A stretch of DNA of 64,000 nucleotides from positions 372,001 through 436,000 of the forward strand of contig NZ_JAGFMD010000001.1 of assembly GCF_017592825.1 (NCBI RefSeq). Direction: 5' to 3'. Below are positions 44,961 to 54,683 of the stretch, in pieces; position 1 is the first letter of the stretch, and every line of letters begins with the position of its first letter. The position numbers were made by a program, and so were the translations under genes. The notes beneath the pieces are model-generated. The model ran no database searches. It saw only the letters and a program-made list of their open reading frames with translations, and had not been told where the DNA came from. The DNA comes from Roseivirga sp. E12. GTDB taxonomy: Bacteria; Bacteroidota; Bacteroidia; Cytophagales; Cyclobacteriaceae.

Positions 44961-46898
44961 ATGACTCCAATTAAGATGAGGGCTGGACTCATAATTGGTA
45001 TCCTGCTATCTATAAGTCAGATTTCTTTTGCTCAAAATGATGAAGAGAAAGCCCTGACCGGTGTTTTAGATTCACTTTATCGTGTCATATTCACTTTTAA
45101 TTATACCGATGAATCTACCTATGAACCACGTTTTTCTCAGTTCGCGAACACCATCGATTCAGTATTGAAAATTAGCTCTGAAAAGCAATATAAGCCTGTT
45201 TATTACAAAGCAGTCAATGTCAGGTTTATCCATCTTAAGTATCAGGATGAAGTAGTCAAGTCAAGAGACTTGTTGGACGAAACGATAGACTATGCATTGG
45301 ATAATGGGGATTCCCTTTATTATGCTCAGTTCACTTATTTTATTGGTAACCTCTTCTCTAGACAAGATAAAGATGATTCTGCATTAGTATATTATGAGAA
45401 AGCGCTGGATATTTCGAGGCAGATCGGTAGGCGCCAAGTTGAGGCGGCATCCGTAAATGCCATTGCCGTTACTTATGCTGGTTTGGACAGGGATGACCTG
45501 GCTGTTAAATACTATTACAAATCGCTCGTCATAGCCGAAGACTTAAAAGATTCATCCCAGATTGCCACAGCAGTTGGCAACCTAGCCACAGCTTATAGCA
45601 GAATGGAAGTAGGAGATTCATCTCTTTATTACGCCAAAAGAGCTTACGACCTGGCATTGGTGACCAATGAGATAGCTGTTAAATGGCATGCTTTGAATTC
45701 ATTGACCATTGGCTCTTACTTGAAGAGAGACTATCGTGGAGCTCTAAGATATGCCAATCAACTGAGAGATGAAGTCACGCCTATAGAAGAATACGGTTTC
45801 TTGATCACTTCTCATTTGTACAGGAGTAAGACCCTGGCGGCTCAAAACCGATTAAATGAAGCATATAGTTATGCAGAAAAGAGTTTAGAGCTTGCGCGGG
45901 AATTTGAAGTAACAAGAAATGAGATGAATGCTTTGAATTGGTTAGTCGAGCTGGCCAGCGACAGGCGAGATTACAAGAACGCTTTGAGCTATGAACAAGA
46001 AAGAAGTGTGCTTCAGGATAGTTTAAATCAAGTCAAGGCCAATCAAAGGATAGAGCAGCTTTCTGCCAAGTATGAGAATCAGGAGAAGGAAGATAAAATA
46101 GCTGCGCTAAACCTTTTGCAAAAAGAAAGTAAAGCGCGTGAGCGGACTCAATTGTGGTTTTTTGGTACGCTGACACTGCTTTTGATCGTTTCCTTTCTAT
46201 ACTTCTACAAACTATTTAAAAGCAGAATTGAAGTAGAGCAACTGGCCAAGCAAAAGGCTAAAAATGACCTGCTCAGGTCTCAATTGAACCCACATTTTCT
46301 ATTCAATGCCCTCTCATCAATACAATTGTTTTTGATCGACAAAGGACAAGGATCCAATGCCTTGAATTACTTATCAAAGTTTGCCAAGTTGATGAGGCGA
46401 ATCCTCGAAAATAGTAGGAGAGACTTAGTTTCGCTAGATGCCGAAGTATCGACTCTAAGACACTATCTAGATTTGCAAAAGATTCGTTTTGACAATCGCT
46501 TTGACTATAGAATGGAAATAGATACTGCCGATGATATATCTGAGATATTGATTCCTCCCATGTTTGCACAGCCATTTATCGAGAATTCATTGGAACATGG
46601 AATTGCCGAAATGGAGAATGGGCTCATCTTGGTAAGTTTTAAGCAGGAAGATGATGTTTTGAGGTTCAAGGTAGAAGATAATGGCGTTGGACTTTCAAAA
46701 GCCACTTCGCTCAAAAAAGCCGGTTTAGATGATGATCATGAGCCAATGGCCACTAAGATTACCGAGGATAGGATAGAGCTATTGAAAAAGCAGTTGAAGC
46801 GAAATATTTCCTTTATTGCCAAAGATAAGCTCAGTGATAACAAGGAGATAATCGGTACCGAGGTGATTTTTGAACTCCCAATTCAGTTTGTTCAATGA
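44961..46898 (+). CDS. LytS-type sensor histidine kinase with TPR sensor region
   Basis: 645 residues from ATG 44961 (TTG at 44955 possible). A signal peptide (MTPIKMRAGLIIGILLSISQ) leads to a periplasmic TPR region of about six repeats (ALVYYEKALDISRQIGRRQV, LAVKYYYKSLVIAEDLKDSS), a coiled coil, and one membrane helix (LWFFGTLTLLLIVSFLYFYK, about 395-415). The kinase part is the His_kinase type: LRSQLNPHFLFNALSSIQ, then IPPMFAQPFIENSLEHGI and VEDNGVGLS. It pairs with the LytTR regulator whose start overlaps its stop by 4 bases. The signal it senses is unknown. Confidence 0.9.
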   Translation: MTPIKMRAGLIIGILLSISQISFAQNDEEKALTGVLDSLYRVIFTFNYTDESTYEPRFSQFANTIDSVLKISSEKQYKPVYYKAVNVRFIHLKYQDEVVKSRDLLDETIDYALDNGDSLYYAQFTYFIGNLFSRQDKDDSALVYYEKALDISRQIGRRQVEAASVNAIAVTYAGLDRDDLAVKYYYKSLVIAEDLKDSSQIATAVGNLATAYSRMEVGDSSLYYAKRAYDLALVTNEIAVKWHALNSLTIGSYLKRDYRGALRYANQLRDEVTPIEEYGFLITSHLYRSKTLAAQNRLNEAYSYAEKSLELAREFEVTRNEMNALNWLVELASDRRDYKNALSYEQERSVLQDSLNQVKANQRIEQLSAKYENQEKEDKIAALNLLQKESKARERTQLWFFGTLTLLLIVSFLYFYKLFKSRIEVEQLAKQKAKNDLLRSQLNPHFLFNALSSIQLFLIDKGQGSNALNYLSKFAKLMRRILENSRRDLVSLDAEVSTLRHYLDLQKIRFDNRFDYRMEIDTADDISEILIPPMFAQPFIENSLEHGIAEMENGLILVSFKQEDDVLRFKVEDNGVGLSKATSLKKAGLDDDHEPMATKITEDRIELLKKQLKRNISFIAKDKLSDNKEIIGTEVIFELPIQFVQ

Positions 46899-47653
46899 AT
46901 GCAGTGATCATAGACAATGAGCCTAAAATCAGAGAAGCTTTAGTCAAGCTTCTGGAAATCTATTGCCCTTCGGTAAATGTCTTGGGTGAAGCCGATGGCT
47001 GTGTATCGGGTAAGCTCCTGATTGATCAGTTATCTCCGGAATTGATTTTTCTTGATGTAGAAATGGATGATGGCAGCGGTATAGATTTGATCAAATCAAA
47101 TCCACAGGTAGCTGGCCATGTAGTGTTTATTACAGCACATGACAAATACGCAATTGATGCATTTAAATGTAGTGCTTTAGATTTTCTACTTAAACCTATT
47201 GATCCAGAGGATCTTATAAAGTCAGTTGATAAGGTAAGGAATAATAAAAGCACGCTTGATTTGAAGACTCGAATTGAGGTTTTGGAAGGCCACCTGAGTA
47301 AGAGGATCGAGCAAAACAAGATCGTGCTAAGTGATTCAGAATGCATGCATTTGGTGGATGTAAATGAGATTCTCTGGTGTGCGGCCGAGGGAAGTTATAC
47401 CCGCTTTGTACTTATGGATAACGAAGAGATTCTTGTATCAAAGAACCTCAAATCATATGAAGAGTATATGAACCGTTCAAGCTTTATCCGCATTCACCAC
47501 TCATATCTAGTTAATGTCAATCATATCAAAAGGTTTGAGCGCAACGAAGGAGGGTATCTCATTATGGCCAATGGCGCTACCTTACCTGTTTCTGTGCGCA
47601 AAAAGGACAACCTCATGCAGGTTCTCAAAAAGTGGAACCAACAACACTTATAA
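46895..47653 (+). CDS. LytTR-family response regulator
   Basis: 252 residues. The receiver domain (1-120) has acidic pocket IDNEP, phospho-acceptor in LIFLDVEMDDGSG and Lys in FLLKPIDPEDL. A short coiled linker leads to the LytTR DNA-binding domain (about 150-250: WCAAEGSYTRFVLMDNEEIL, FIRIHHSYLVNVNHIKRFER, LPVSVRKKDNLM). It is the output partner of the overlapping LytS-type kinase. No LytTR direct-repeat site could be assigned with confidence nearby. Confidence 0.93.
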   Translation: MNAVIIDNEPKIREALVKLLEIYCPSVNVLGEADGCVSGKLLIDQLSPELIFLDVEMDDGSGIDLIKSNPQVAGHVVFITAHDKYAIDAFKCSALDFLLKPIDPEDLIKSVDKVRNNKSTLDLKTRIEVLEGHLSKRIEQNKIVLSDSECMHLVDVNEILWCAAEGSYTRFVLMDNEEILVSKNLKSYEEYMNRSSFIRIHHSYLVNVNHIKRFERNEGGYLIMANGATLPVSVRKKDNLMQVLKKWNQQHL

Positions 47654-47984
47654 GATATAAGTGATCAGGTATTGATCCATATTCTATGAATGCCAATTGT
47701 CGGCCTTAGACTGCCATTTGATCCCACATATTAGCATTGAAAGCACGATGATCATGAGCTGATTGCTCTCAATTTGATTTCAGGTCTGTGCTTGGATATT
47801 GGGGTTTCGATTAATGCTTCGTTTAGGCGATTTTTAGCGAAGCGAAAGACAATCAGTCAAGTCAATTCTCAGGGCGTTTTTTAAGCAATTCTGCCCAAAA
47901 GTTTTGGTTGTGTCAGGCATGGGGTCAGTACGTGGTCCCATGCATTCTTTAATGTCAAATTGTAGTTGAAAGTTAGAATGAAAA
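47654..47984. other. Intergenic stretch with two imperfect stem-loops
   Basis: Between the LytTR gene and the next terminator lie 331 bases without a convincing ORF. GCATGGGG (47917-47924) pairs with TCCCATGC (47936-47943) with one G-U, followed by ATTCTTT; this could terminate the LytS/LytTR transcript. Around 47815-47845, GCTTCGT and GCGAAGC form another weak stem. Both strands look otherwise unremarkable. A small RNA is possible but unsupported. Confidence 0.35.
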
Positions 47985-48005
47985 AAGGGCCCGAACGGGG
48001 CCCTT
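47985..48005 (-). terminator. Terminator of the large metalloprotease gene
   Basis: AAGGGCCC (47985-47992) and GGGCCCTT (47998-48005) form a perfect 8-bp stem around GAACG. The A run at 47981-47986 gives a T tract on the minus strand, 34 bases past the stop at 48039. Confidence 0.85.
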
Positions 48006-48038
48006 CTTAATTTGGTTTTGTATGTGACTTCCGATTGC

Positions 48039-50522
48039 TTATTTAGGGTCTAAAATATCCGCAATCCTATCTTTTAAGTCTTCAAGGTGTACTCGGCTAG
48101 CCCTATCAGAATATCTTCCAATAGCACTATTTACCTCTCTTTGAAGCGTTTTAAGTTCTGATTTGACAACAGGACGAATATCGGACTGACTCATATCAAC
48201 TTGTCTGGCCTGAAACTGATTTACCTCGTTGGTCATCATAAACTCTAAACGCTCAACAAATGCACGCTGTAAGTTTCTTCTATACGTGTTGATGGCTGTG
48301 CCACTAGCCAATTCAGAGAAAAGTCCCTTTCTGGCATCTGCAAACATCTGATAGATGGTGTAAGTATTCCTTCCTTTGAAGGCTTCGGCTTCGATTAGAC
48401 GTTGTGCCCTTGTAGGATCGAGTAGTCTGTTTAAGAAAGATACTTGTGTCGCTCTGATACGGTTTACCGCGCCATGACTTTCCATTTTTCTTAATAATTC
48501 CTCATCTAACAACCAATCTGGTTTAGCGAAAGCATACTTGTTCATCCAGTTCATAGCGTCTACCTGAAGGCTTTCAGACACTACATTGTAGACAGTACCT
48601 TCTTGGTCGGTTGACTTAAAGTCTTCAGTGATTCCACCCACATTGGTAATGACATGACCTACAAAGCGTCTCCACTGTCCAATGATCTCGTTGTAGATTT
48701 CACGTGTATCGTCATAATTCTCACCATCAGTGGTGGTCCAGTCCAGAAGGTTAGGCACAACCTTCATTAGGTTCTCCATACCATAAGTACTCGCTAAAAC
48801 ACTATTATCGCCTAAGTCTTCAGTTTGTGATTCAGGGTTAGAACCATTGCTGCTTCCAAATCGGAACATACGGTCATCCGCTTTATCCAGGATCCACTGA
48901 TCTAAGGTTGCTTTTTCGGCTTCAGGTGTGTTGGCATTAGGAATTACTCTGTATCCCCAGTTGATAACATACTTGTCATATGGGCCGATTTTACGGATAA
49001 ATCTAGTAACACCATCACCAGGCTGAGCGATATAGTTTACGCGGGCATAATCCATAATAGTTGGTGCTACACCGTACTCCTGAGCAAACTCAGGATTTCT
49101 CAAAGATTCAACAGGGTAAGACGAACTAGCTTTCATATTATGAGGTAAGCCCAGTGCATGACCTATTTCATGCGCGATTACTGCTCTCATCATTTCACCA
49201 ATATCTTCCGCAGGAGTATCTAATGTTCTGGCTCTAGGGTTAGCAGCGCCAGTTTGAATCAAATACCAGTTTCGGTATGATCTCAAGTGGTTGTGGTACC
49301 AGATAATATCACTTTCTATGATTTCACCTGTTCTTGGATCGGCAGTACTTGGCCCAGTTGCATTTCTGGTCATGTTGGCGATATACCTTACCGTAGAGTA
49401 ACGAGTATCTTCCGGACTCCAATCAGGGTCTTCTTCTTTTGAAGGTGGGTCTTTGGCGATAATAGCATTTTTGAAACCAGCGGCCTCAAAAGTCACTTGC
49501 CAATCCTCAATACCCAATTTGAACCACTTTCTGAATTTTTCTGGAGTTGCTGGATCTAGATAGTATATGATAGGCTTTACTGGCTCAACCAATTCACCTC
49601 TGGCGTATGCAGCCGGATCTTTAGGTTCTAATCTCCATCGCTTTAAGAAACGAACTTGATCGCCTTTCAACTTGTCTGAGCTAAAATTAACGTTGCCCAT
49701 TGTAAACCAACCCACACGTTGATCGGCCAAACGAGGCATCATCGGGTTCTCAGGTAGCTTAATCATAGACTGGGCTACTTGCATTGTAATTAAACCAGTA
49801 TTCCCATTTGAAGGAGGTCTACCGGCATCATATGTCATTACCTGACGTACCTCAACGTTTTCAGGAAAACTCTTTACAGACTCAGTATAGCTCTTTTCAG
49901 CATCCAGTCTTCTTACCTGAAACTGTGATCTAAATCTAAAGTTCATTGCACTGATCGCTCGTGTATCGCCAGTGAAAAACTTGGTAACATCTACTAGATA
50001 AGCACTTGAATCTTCAGGCTGACCAGTGACTTTAAATGCTCCAATAATAGGAGCGAAGTTGTTGTTCATTACCGACTTGTAGATGGCATCGGTACTGTCC
50101 GCTACATTATTAAAGGATACTTTTTTAAGTAGTATTTTGCCTTCTCTGTGTTCCCAACGTACTACTTGCTCTATCATTTTAGAACCTGAACCCACAAAGC
50201 CACCACCGAAATTCTCAGGTGCAGATACAAGTCTGGTTACCCATAGCATGTCTTTTCCAAGCTCAGCTTTCGGGATTTCATACATGATTTTACCATCCTT
50301 CTGGTAAACTTTGAATAAGCCTTCATCTGAAGTCATTCCTTTTACAAAAGATTGGTAAGTCTTCTCCTTTTTTGGAGGAGTAGGTTTTTCGGCTACTTTT
50401 TCTGCTTCGGCCTGTTGGTTTCGTTTTTTTCTTTGGGCAAAACCATCATTAACGATTGCCGTCATAAACAAAGCCACCAAACTAAGGCTGATTGTTTTAA
50501 ACAATGTGTATTTCCTTTTCAT
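48039..50522 (-). CDS. Large secreted zinc metalloprotease (DUF5117/DUF4953 type)
   Basis: 827 residues from the ATG at 50522, where the signal peptide MKRKYTLFKTISLSLVALFM begins; an ATG at 50561 would add 13 residues. A basic, Gln/Lys/Pro-rich linker follows the signal. A DUF5117-like region (about 95-290) precedes the protease domain with the metzincin-like zinc site VIAHEIGHALGLPHNMKAS (HExxHxxGxxH, about residue 455). This is followed by the APTIMDYARVNY Met-turn. A long helical C-terminal part (about 650-827) closes the DUF4953 module. It is exported, and the family is abundant in Bacteroidota with unknown substrates. Single-gene unit with a strong terminator. Confidence 0.9.
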   Translation of the reverse strand: MKRKYTLFKTISLSLVALFMTAIVNDGFAQRKKRNQQAEAEKVAEKPTPPKKEKTYQSFVKGMTSDEGLFKVYQKDGKIMYEIPKAELGKDMLWVTRLVSAPENFGGGFVGSGSKMIEQVVRWEHREGKILLKKVSFNNVADSTDAIYKSVMNNNFAPIIGAFKVTGQPEDSSAYLVDVTKFFTGDTRAISAMNFRFRSQFQVRRLDAEKSYTESVKSFPENVEVRQVMTYDAGRPPSNGNTGLITMQVAQSMIKLPENPMMPRLADQRVGWFTMGNVNFSSDKLKGDQVRFLKRWRLEPKDPAAYARGELVEPVKPIIYYLDPATPEKFRKWFKLGIEDWQVTFEAAGFKNAIIAKDPPSKEEDPDWSPEDTRYSTVRYIANMTRNATGPSTADPRTGEIIESDIIWYHNHLRSYRNWYLIQTGAANPRARTLDTPAEDIGEMMRAVIAHEIGHALGLPHNMKASSSYPVESLRNPEFAQEYGVAPTIMDYARVNYIAQPGDGVTRFIRKIGPYDKYVINWGYRVIPNANTPEAEKATLDQWILDKADDRMFRFGSSNGSNPESQTEDLGDNSVLASTYGMENLMKVVPNLLDWTTTDGENYDDTREIYNEIIGQWRRFVGHVITNVGGITEDFKSTDQEGTVYNVVSESLQVDAMNWMNKYAFAKPDWLLDEELLRKMESHGAVNRIRATQVSFLNRLLDPTRAQRLIEAEAFKGRNTYTIYQMFADARKGLFSELASGTAINTYRRNLQRAFVERLEFMMTNEVNQFQARQVDMSQSDIRPVVKSELKTLQREVNSAIGRYSDRASRVHLEDLKDRIADILDPK

Positions 50523-50645
50523 AGGGTTGATTTTCATTTGTATGTAATGACGCATATTCATAGCAAAGCATGAAAAGTTATTCTCAAAGTGGGTAATTGA
50601 TTATGTTAGTGGTCAGATGAGCATAGAAATGACCAAAATTTTAGC

Positions 50646-51536
50646 ATGATTGACTGGCAGTTAGTAGGGGATGCATATAGAGGTTACGCCAATTACTTAT
50701 GGCAGGAGATCACGTTTCAGTATGATTATAAACCCATTTGGCAAAATTACTTTTGGGCACTGATTGGTATCTCATTGATATTTCTGGCTTGGGAATGGCT
50801 GAGGCCATGGCGAAAGGACCAGCCAAAGTTTAGAAAGGACTTCTGGTTGGACGCCTTCTATATGTTTTTCAATTTCTTTCTGTTCTCGCTGATCATCTTT
50901 AATGCGCTTTCCAATGTGGTGGTAGATGCTTTCAATGGCCTGCTGGCCGACTTTGGTATCAGCAATCTAGTAGCCATTGAAATTGGTTCATGGCCCGTGT
51001 TTGCCCAGCTATTTGCCTTATTTATCATTAGGGACTTCATTCAGTGGTGGACACACAGGCTGCTTCACGCAGTACCAGCACTATGGGAGTATCATAAGGT
51101 TCACCACTCAGTAGAGCAAATGGGCTTTGCAGCACATTTGAGGTATCACTGGATGGAAACTATAGTATATCGAACCATAGAGTACATTCCTCTTGCCATG
51201 ATCGGCTTCGGTATTGATGATTTCTTCTTTGTACACATGTTCACTCTGGCAGTAGGACATTGGAATCATGCCAATATTAAAGTCAACTTGGGCCCTTTGA
51301 AGTATATTTTTAATAACCCGAATATGCATATGTGGCATCATGCACATGATTTGCCAGAAGATCGGCAGCGTGGGGTCAACTTCGGCTTAACACTGAGCGT
51401 GTGGGATTATCTGTTTGGAACGGCCTATATTCCTTCAAGTGGTAAGTCGATTAAATTGGGCTTTCCTGGAGTGTCCAAATTCCCGAAAACATTCATCGGT
51501 CAGATTTTCCACGGTTTCAGCAAGAAAGACCAATGA
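50646..51536 (+). CDS. Sterol desaturase/fatty acid hydroxylase family membrane protein
   Basis: 296 residues with four or five membrane helices. The di-iron histidine clusters of the fatty acid hydroxylase superfamily are present: HRLLH (in WWTHRLLHAVP), HKVHH, the single His in VGHWNHAN, and HMWHH (in NPNMHMWHHAHD). It should hydroxylate or desaturate a lipid in the inner membrane using O2. The head group or chain it acts on cannot be told. It is followed 39 bases later by a small exported protein gene on the same strand. Confidence 0.9.
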   Translation: MIDWQLVGDAYRGYANYLWQEITFQYDYKPIWQNYFWALIGISLIFLAWEWLRPWRKDQPKFRKDFWLDAFYMFFNFFLFSLIIFNALSNVVVDAFNGLLADFGISNLVAIEIGSWPVFAQLFALFIIRDFIQWWTHRLLHAVPALWEYHKVHHSVEQMGFAAHLRYHWMETIVYRTIEYIPLAMIGFGIDDFFFVHMFTLAVGHWNHANIKVNLGPLKYIFNNPNMHMWHHAHDLPEDRQRGVNFGLTLSVWDYLFGTAYIPSSGKSIKLGFPGVSKFPKTFIGQIFHGFSKKDQ

Positions 51537-51575
51537 TCCAAATCTGCTTATCTTTAATTTCCAAAAACTAAGACC

Positions 51576-52091
51576 ATGAAAAGACTTTTTAGCCTAGCCG
51601 TTTGCCTTTTATTAACAGCACCCTTATATGCACAAGATGCTAAACCTGAGGATGTTAAATCTGCGGATGCGATTATTGCTGCTTTGTATGATGTGATTTC
51701 TGGCCCAGCAGGCGAAAAGAGAGATTGGGACCGTATGAAAAGCTTGTTCATTCCTGAAGGTAGATTAATGCCAACGGGTAAAGGGCCTGATGGTGTGGGG
51801 TATAGAACCTGGACTGTTCAGGAATATATAGATCAGGCGGGCGCAAACTTGGAGAAAATGGGCTTCTTCGAAGTGGAGATTAGTAGAAAATCAGAGGCCT
51901 ACGGCACCATCTCTCATGTTTTCAGTACCTATGAATCACGAAAAACTCTAGAAGATAAAGAGCCCTTTGCAAGAGGTATTAACAGTATTCAATTGCTAAA
52001 TGGAGGTGATCGTTGGTGGATCGTTAGCGTGTTTTGGATGGGAGAGACGCCCGAATACAAGTTGCCTAAGAAATACTTGAAGAAGAAATAG
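51576..52091 (+). CDS. Small exported SnoaL/NTF2-like protein
   Basis: 171 residues with signal peptide (MKRLFSLAVCLLLTAPLYAQ). The mature part looks like an NTF2-like cone: a first helix AIIAALYDVISGP, then DWDRMKSLFIPEGRLMPTG, a second helix TVQEYIDQAGANLEKMGF, and strands such as FARGINSIQLLNGGDRWWIV and SVFWMGETPE. This is the SnoaL-like pattern with no obvious catalytic residue. It ends in a basic tail (KKYLKKK). Possibly co-transcribed with the hydroxylase gene 39 bases upstream; function unknown. Confidence 0.75.
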   Translation: MKRLFSLAVCLLLTAPLYAQDAKPEDVKSADAIIAALYDVISGPAGEKRDWDRMKSLFIPEGRLMPTGKGPDGVGYRTWTVQEYIDQAGANLEKMGFFEVEISRKSEAYGTISHVFSTYESRKTLEDKEPFARGINSIQLLNGGDRWWIVSVFWMGETPEYKLPKKYLKKK

Positions 52092-52107
52092 CGCTAAGGA
52101 CTTCGAC

Positions 52108-52914
52108 TTAACTTCCTCTATTTTTAAAAGCTTCCAATAAGACTTGTTTATAGGAGGGCCCGACAGGCAAAGTATGCCCTTCTAATTCTATCTTACCTTT
52201 TGAGATACTAAGAATAGCATCCACTCTTACCAAATATGATCTATGAGCCTGTAAAAAACCTTGATTACTCAACACTTCTTTCCACCTTCTAAGGCTGTCT
52301 AACACGAGAATTTCACGATCCCTCGTTACAACTTTGACATAGTCTACCTCAGCTTTCAGAAAGAGTATTTCACTCGATTTTACCTTATAGGTAGTCTTGT
52401 CTGCATAAATGTAATGAACCTCATCAGGTGCCTGAATACCAGGTTTTGCCTCGAATATCGTTTGCTCGGCTTGTACCTGCTCATTAGATATGAGATCCAA
52501 TTGATGCTTTTGATTTAAGGATCGTTTGATCAAGTAAAGGGCAAGAAAAAATAGAATGAAGGCTGAATTTTTGACTACGTCCGATAAAAACTGTTTCCAT
52601 GAAAAAGGCTGAAAATTGCCACCATGAAATAGACTATCGGTGAATTCATATCCCAGAATGCTGCCCACAAATATTATAATAAGTGAGGGGAGCCATCTCC
52701 ATCTTTTCTCTGGTATAAGAGGTAGCCACCAGAAATAAAATGCATAGGACGGTATAACTATGAAAAGAATAGAATTGAGCTCATGCAAAAAGGTTTCAGG
52801 GTAACCACCCTCGCGTTCTATGAACTTGATGTAGGGAAACAGAAGTACTCCTCCCCATAAAACTAGGTGAAGAATATATTCACGCTTAATTGGACTGCTA
52901 TTCTTTGATGCCAT
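52108..52914 (-). CDS. Membrane-embedded LytTR transcription regulator
   Basis: 268 residues from ATG 52914 (TTG at 52926 also in frame). Four membrane helices occupy about residues 15-150 (YILHLVLWGGVLLFPYI, ILFIVIPSYAFYFWWLPLI, LPSLIIIFVGSILGYEF, SAFILFFLALYLI). The C-terminal 100 residues form a LytTR domain (IYADKTTYKVKSSEILFLKA, QGFLQAHRSYLVRVDAILSI, LPVGPSYKQVLLEAF). There is no receiver or kinase domain, so it probably couples a membrane signal directly to DNA binding. The lectin-like protein gene lies 22 bases upstream in the same direction and is a likely operon partner. Confidence 0.87.
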   Translation of the reverse strand: MASKNSSPIKREYILHLVLWGGVLLFPYIKFIEREGGYPETFLHELNSILFIVIPSYAFYFWWLPLIPEKRWRWLPSLIIIFVGSILGYEFTDSLFHGGNFQPFSWKQFLSDVVKNSAFILFFLALYLIKRSLNQKHQLDLISNEQVQAEQTIFEAKPGIQAPDEVHYIYADKTTYKVKSSEILFLKAEVDYVKVVTRDREILVLDSLRRWKEVLSNQGFLQAHRSYLVRVDAILSISKGKIELEGHTLPVGPSYKQVLLEAFKNRGS

Positions 52915-52936
52915 TAGCCCAACCAATTTATATCTT

Positions 52937-53635
52937 TTACCCGTGTGTCAGTACAAAATCTTTGTAAGCTGCTTTGGCAAAGATGACTTTGTCGCCAGTG
53001 GTACCGCTAATTCTAAGCATAATATGACCACCAGCAAGTGGTTCATGATCCTTCACTTCAAAGATTACCTTATCGTCAAGAGTGAATTTAATTGTGCTAT
53101 CTCCCTTTATGATTTCAACGTTGTACCAGCGTTGGGTTTCCATTACGTTCTCCTTTTGATCTAAACGAAACCCTTTTTCATATGGACTGATATTTTTAAA
53201 AAAGAAGGGCTTAATGCCGTGAGACCTGTTATTAAATGTGAGGTTGTAATGTTCTAATGTAGTTCTCCATGTCCACACTTCTCTCGGTGTAAGGTCATTT
53301 GAACTAGGTAGTGTTAAGGCCATGGACTCACCGGCATCGGAGGCTGAGAATAGCACAATCTGAACGGAAGACTCTGACATAGCCTTCACCTTATAATTAA
53401 TTGTTATTGCTCCATCATATGATTTAGGGCTGACTAAGAACAGACCATCTGAACCTGCGGTTTCCTCAAGGATCAATTCGCCATTGCTTACGCTTGCCTT
53501 ACCGATACCATAGGTCTGCCAGTTGGCTAGTTCTTGAACGCTAAAGGCTTCGCGAACAGGTGTTTTTGTCTGTTGATTTTGAGCATACCCAAAGTGAAAT
53601 AGGCTGAATAGAATAATACTGAATATTGGCATCAT
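52937..53635 (-). CDS. Exported concanavalin-like beta-sandwich protein
   Basis: 232 residues from ATG 53635 (TTG at 53647 is an alternative). Signal peptide MMPIFSIILFSLFHFGYAQ. The mature protein has the look of a jelly-roll carbohydrate-associated domain (DUF1961/DUF1080-like): NWQTYGIGKASVSNGELILE, GAITINYKVKAMSESSVQIV, RWYNVEIIKGDSTIKFTLDD and GGHIMLRISGTTGDKVIFAK. Such domains bind or process glycans, but no catalytic residues can be named. First gene of a pair with the membrane LytTR regulator. Confidence 0.7.
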   Translation of the reverse strand: MMPIFSIILFSLFHFGYAQNQQTKTPVREAFSVQELANWQTYGIGKASVSNGELILEETAGSDGLFLVSPKSYDGAITINYKVKAMSESSVQIVLFSASDAGESMALTLPSSNDLTPREVWTWRTTLEHYNLTFNNRSHGIKPFFFKNISPYEKGFRLDQKENVMETQRWYNVEIIKGDSTIKFTLDDKVIFEVKDHEPLAGGHIMLRISGTTGDKVIFAKAAYKDFVLTHG

Positions 53636-53741
53636 GTTTTTTTCCAAAAGATGATGGTGATATCAGAATCAGGCAAAAAAGTTCTGTGAACCCTCTTGTT
53701 TTTTCTGCGAAACGCGGTTGGAAAGGTTGCCTTAGGTGCTC

Positions 53742-54518
53742 TTACTTGTATATCTCATTGATAACCCCAGCCAAACGAACGCCAGCTTGAAGTACTCTTT
53801 GCTTCACTAAATCAAAGTTGTCATAGGAGTAGCGATAGCTTAATCTACCATTCTCAGGAACGGCATATACCTGATCTCGGTAAGACATTGACTCCATTGC
53901 CCAGTCTCTAACTGTAGCAGATTGCCATTCCTTTATTTGTGCTTTCGGTGCATGGTTGACCCAATTCGCAAACTCAGTATAGCTAAACTGTTTTCCGTCA
54001 ATCATACGGCTATCCCATACGCTATGTAGGTTGGTGTTCGTTCCAAACCATTGGACTTTCACATCATTGCCTCCGCGGTCTTCACCATTGCCAACATGCA
54101 GTGGCTGATGTATATCGCCCACCAAGTGAACTAAGAACTTTAAGTTCTTGGCTTCATCTTCAGCACTGAGGTTTCCTTCCTTCAACTCTTTTACAATCTT
54201 CTCAATAGCCCAAATGACATCGCCTCCCTCTTGAGTAGGGGCTGTCTCATAAGTCATACCATCAGGAATAGTGCAGTAATGCCAGGTGTTAGCATATCGG
54301 TAGCTGTTATCAGACCGAATTTCGTCCATCCATGTACTCACTTCAGCAAGTGTTTCGGTGCCTAGTACACGTTTTACATGCTTTGTTGCCTTTTTAGAAA
54401 GCATGCCATCGGCAATATGACCAATGGTTCTATGCCCAATTTGACCCCAGTAGACTGGAGCTGAAGCGGTGAGCGAAATCGCAGTAAGAAAAACGAGTGG
54501 TAAAAGAAGTCTTTTCAT
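53742..54518 (-). CDS. Secreted S1/P1-type nuclease
   Basis: 258 residues with signal peptide (MKRLLLPLVFLTAISLTASA). The zinc-binding residues of the S1/P1 family are in order: WGQIGHRTIGHIAD after the signal, where the mature Trp normally binds zinc through its N-terminus; TWHYCTIPD; HLVGDIHQPLHVGNGEDRGG; and LHSVWDSRMI. Three zinc ions cleave single-stranded DNA or RNA and remove 3'-phosphates. Mature processing would have to cut just before the Trp, here preceded by APVY, so the true cleavage point is uncertain. Probably serves nucleic-acid phosphate and nucleoside scavenging. Single gene. Confidence 0.92.
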   Translation of the reverse strand: MKRLLLPLVFLTAISLTASAPVYWGQIGHRTIGHIADGMLSKKATKHVKRVLGTETLAEVSTWMDEIRSDNSYRYANTWHYCTIPDGMTYETAPTQEGGDVIWAIEKIVKELKEGNLSAEDEAKNLKFLVHLVGDIHQPLHVGNGEDRGGNDVKVQWFGTNTNLHSVWDSRMIDGKQFSYTEFANWVNHAPKAQIKEWQSATVRDWAMESMSYRDQVYAVPENGRLSYRYSYDNFDLVKQRVLQAGVRLAGVINEIYK

Positions 54519-54683
54519 TGTCGAATAATTTCATTGCAAGCTTACGAAAAAGTAGGCGATCCTAAATTACCATTGGTTTAAATATTGATGAAGGATTCGA
54601 TTACGTGGCTTCAATAACCAGTCGTAAAAAGTGACTTAATATTCTCTTAGCGAATGACTATTTTGAGATTCAAATCCTCAATC

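Noticed and set aside
47815-47845. Small structured RNA gene
   Set aside because: Only a 7-bp imperfect stem is visible, without promoter or terminator; insufficient.
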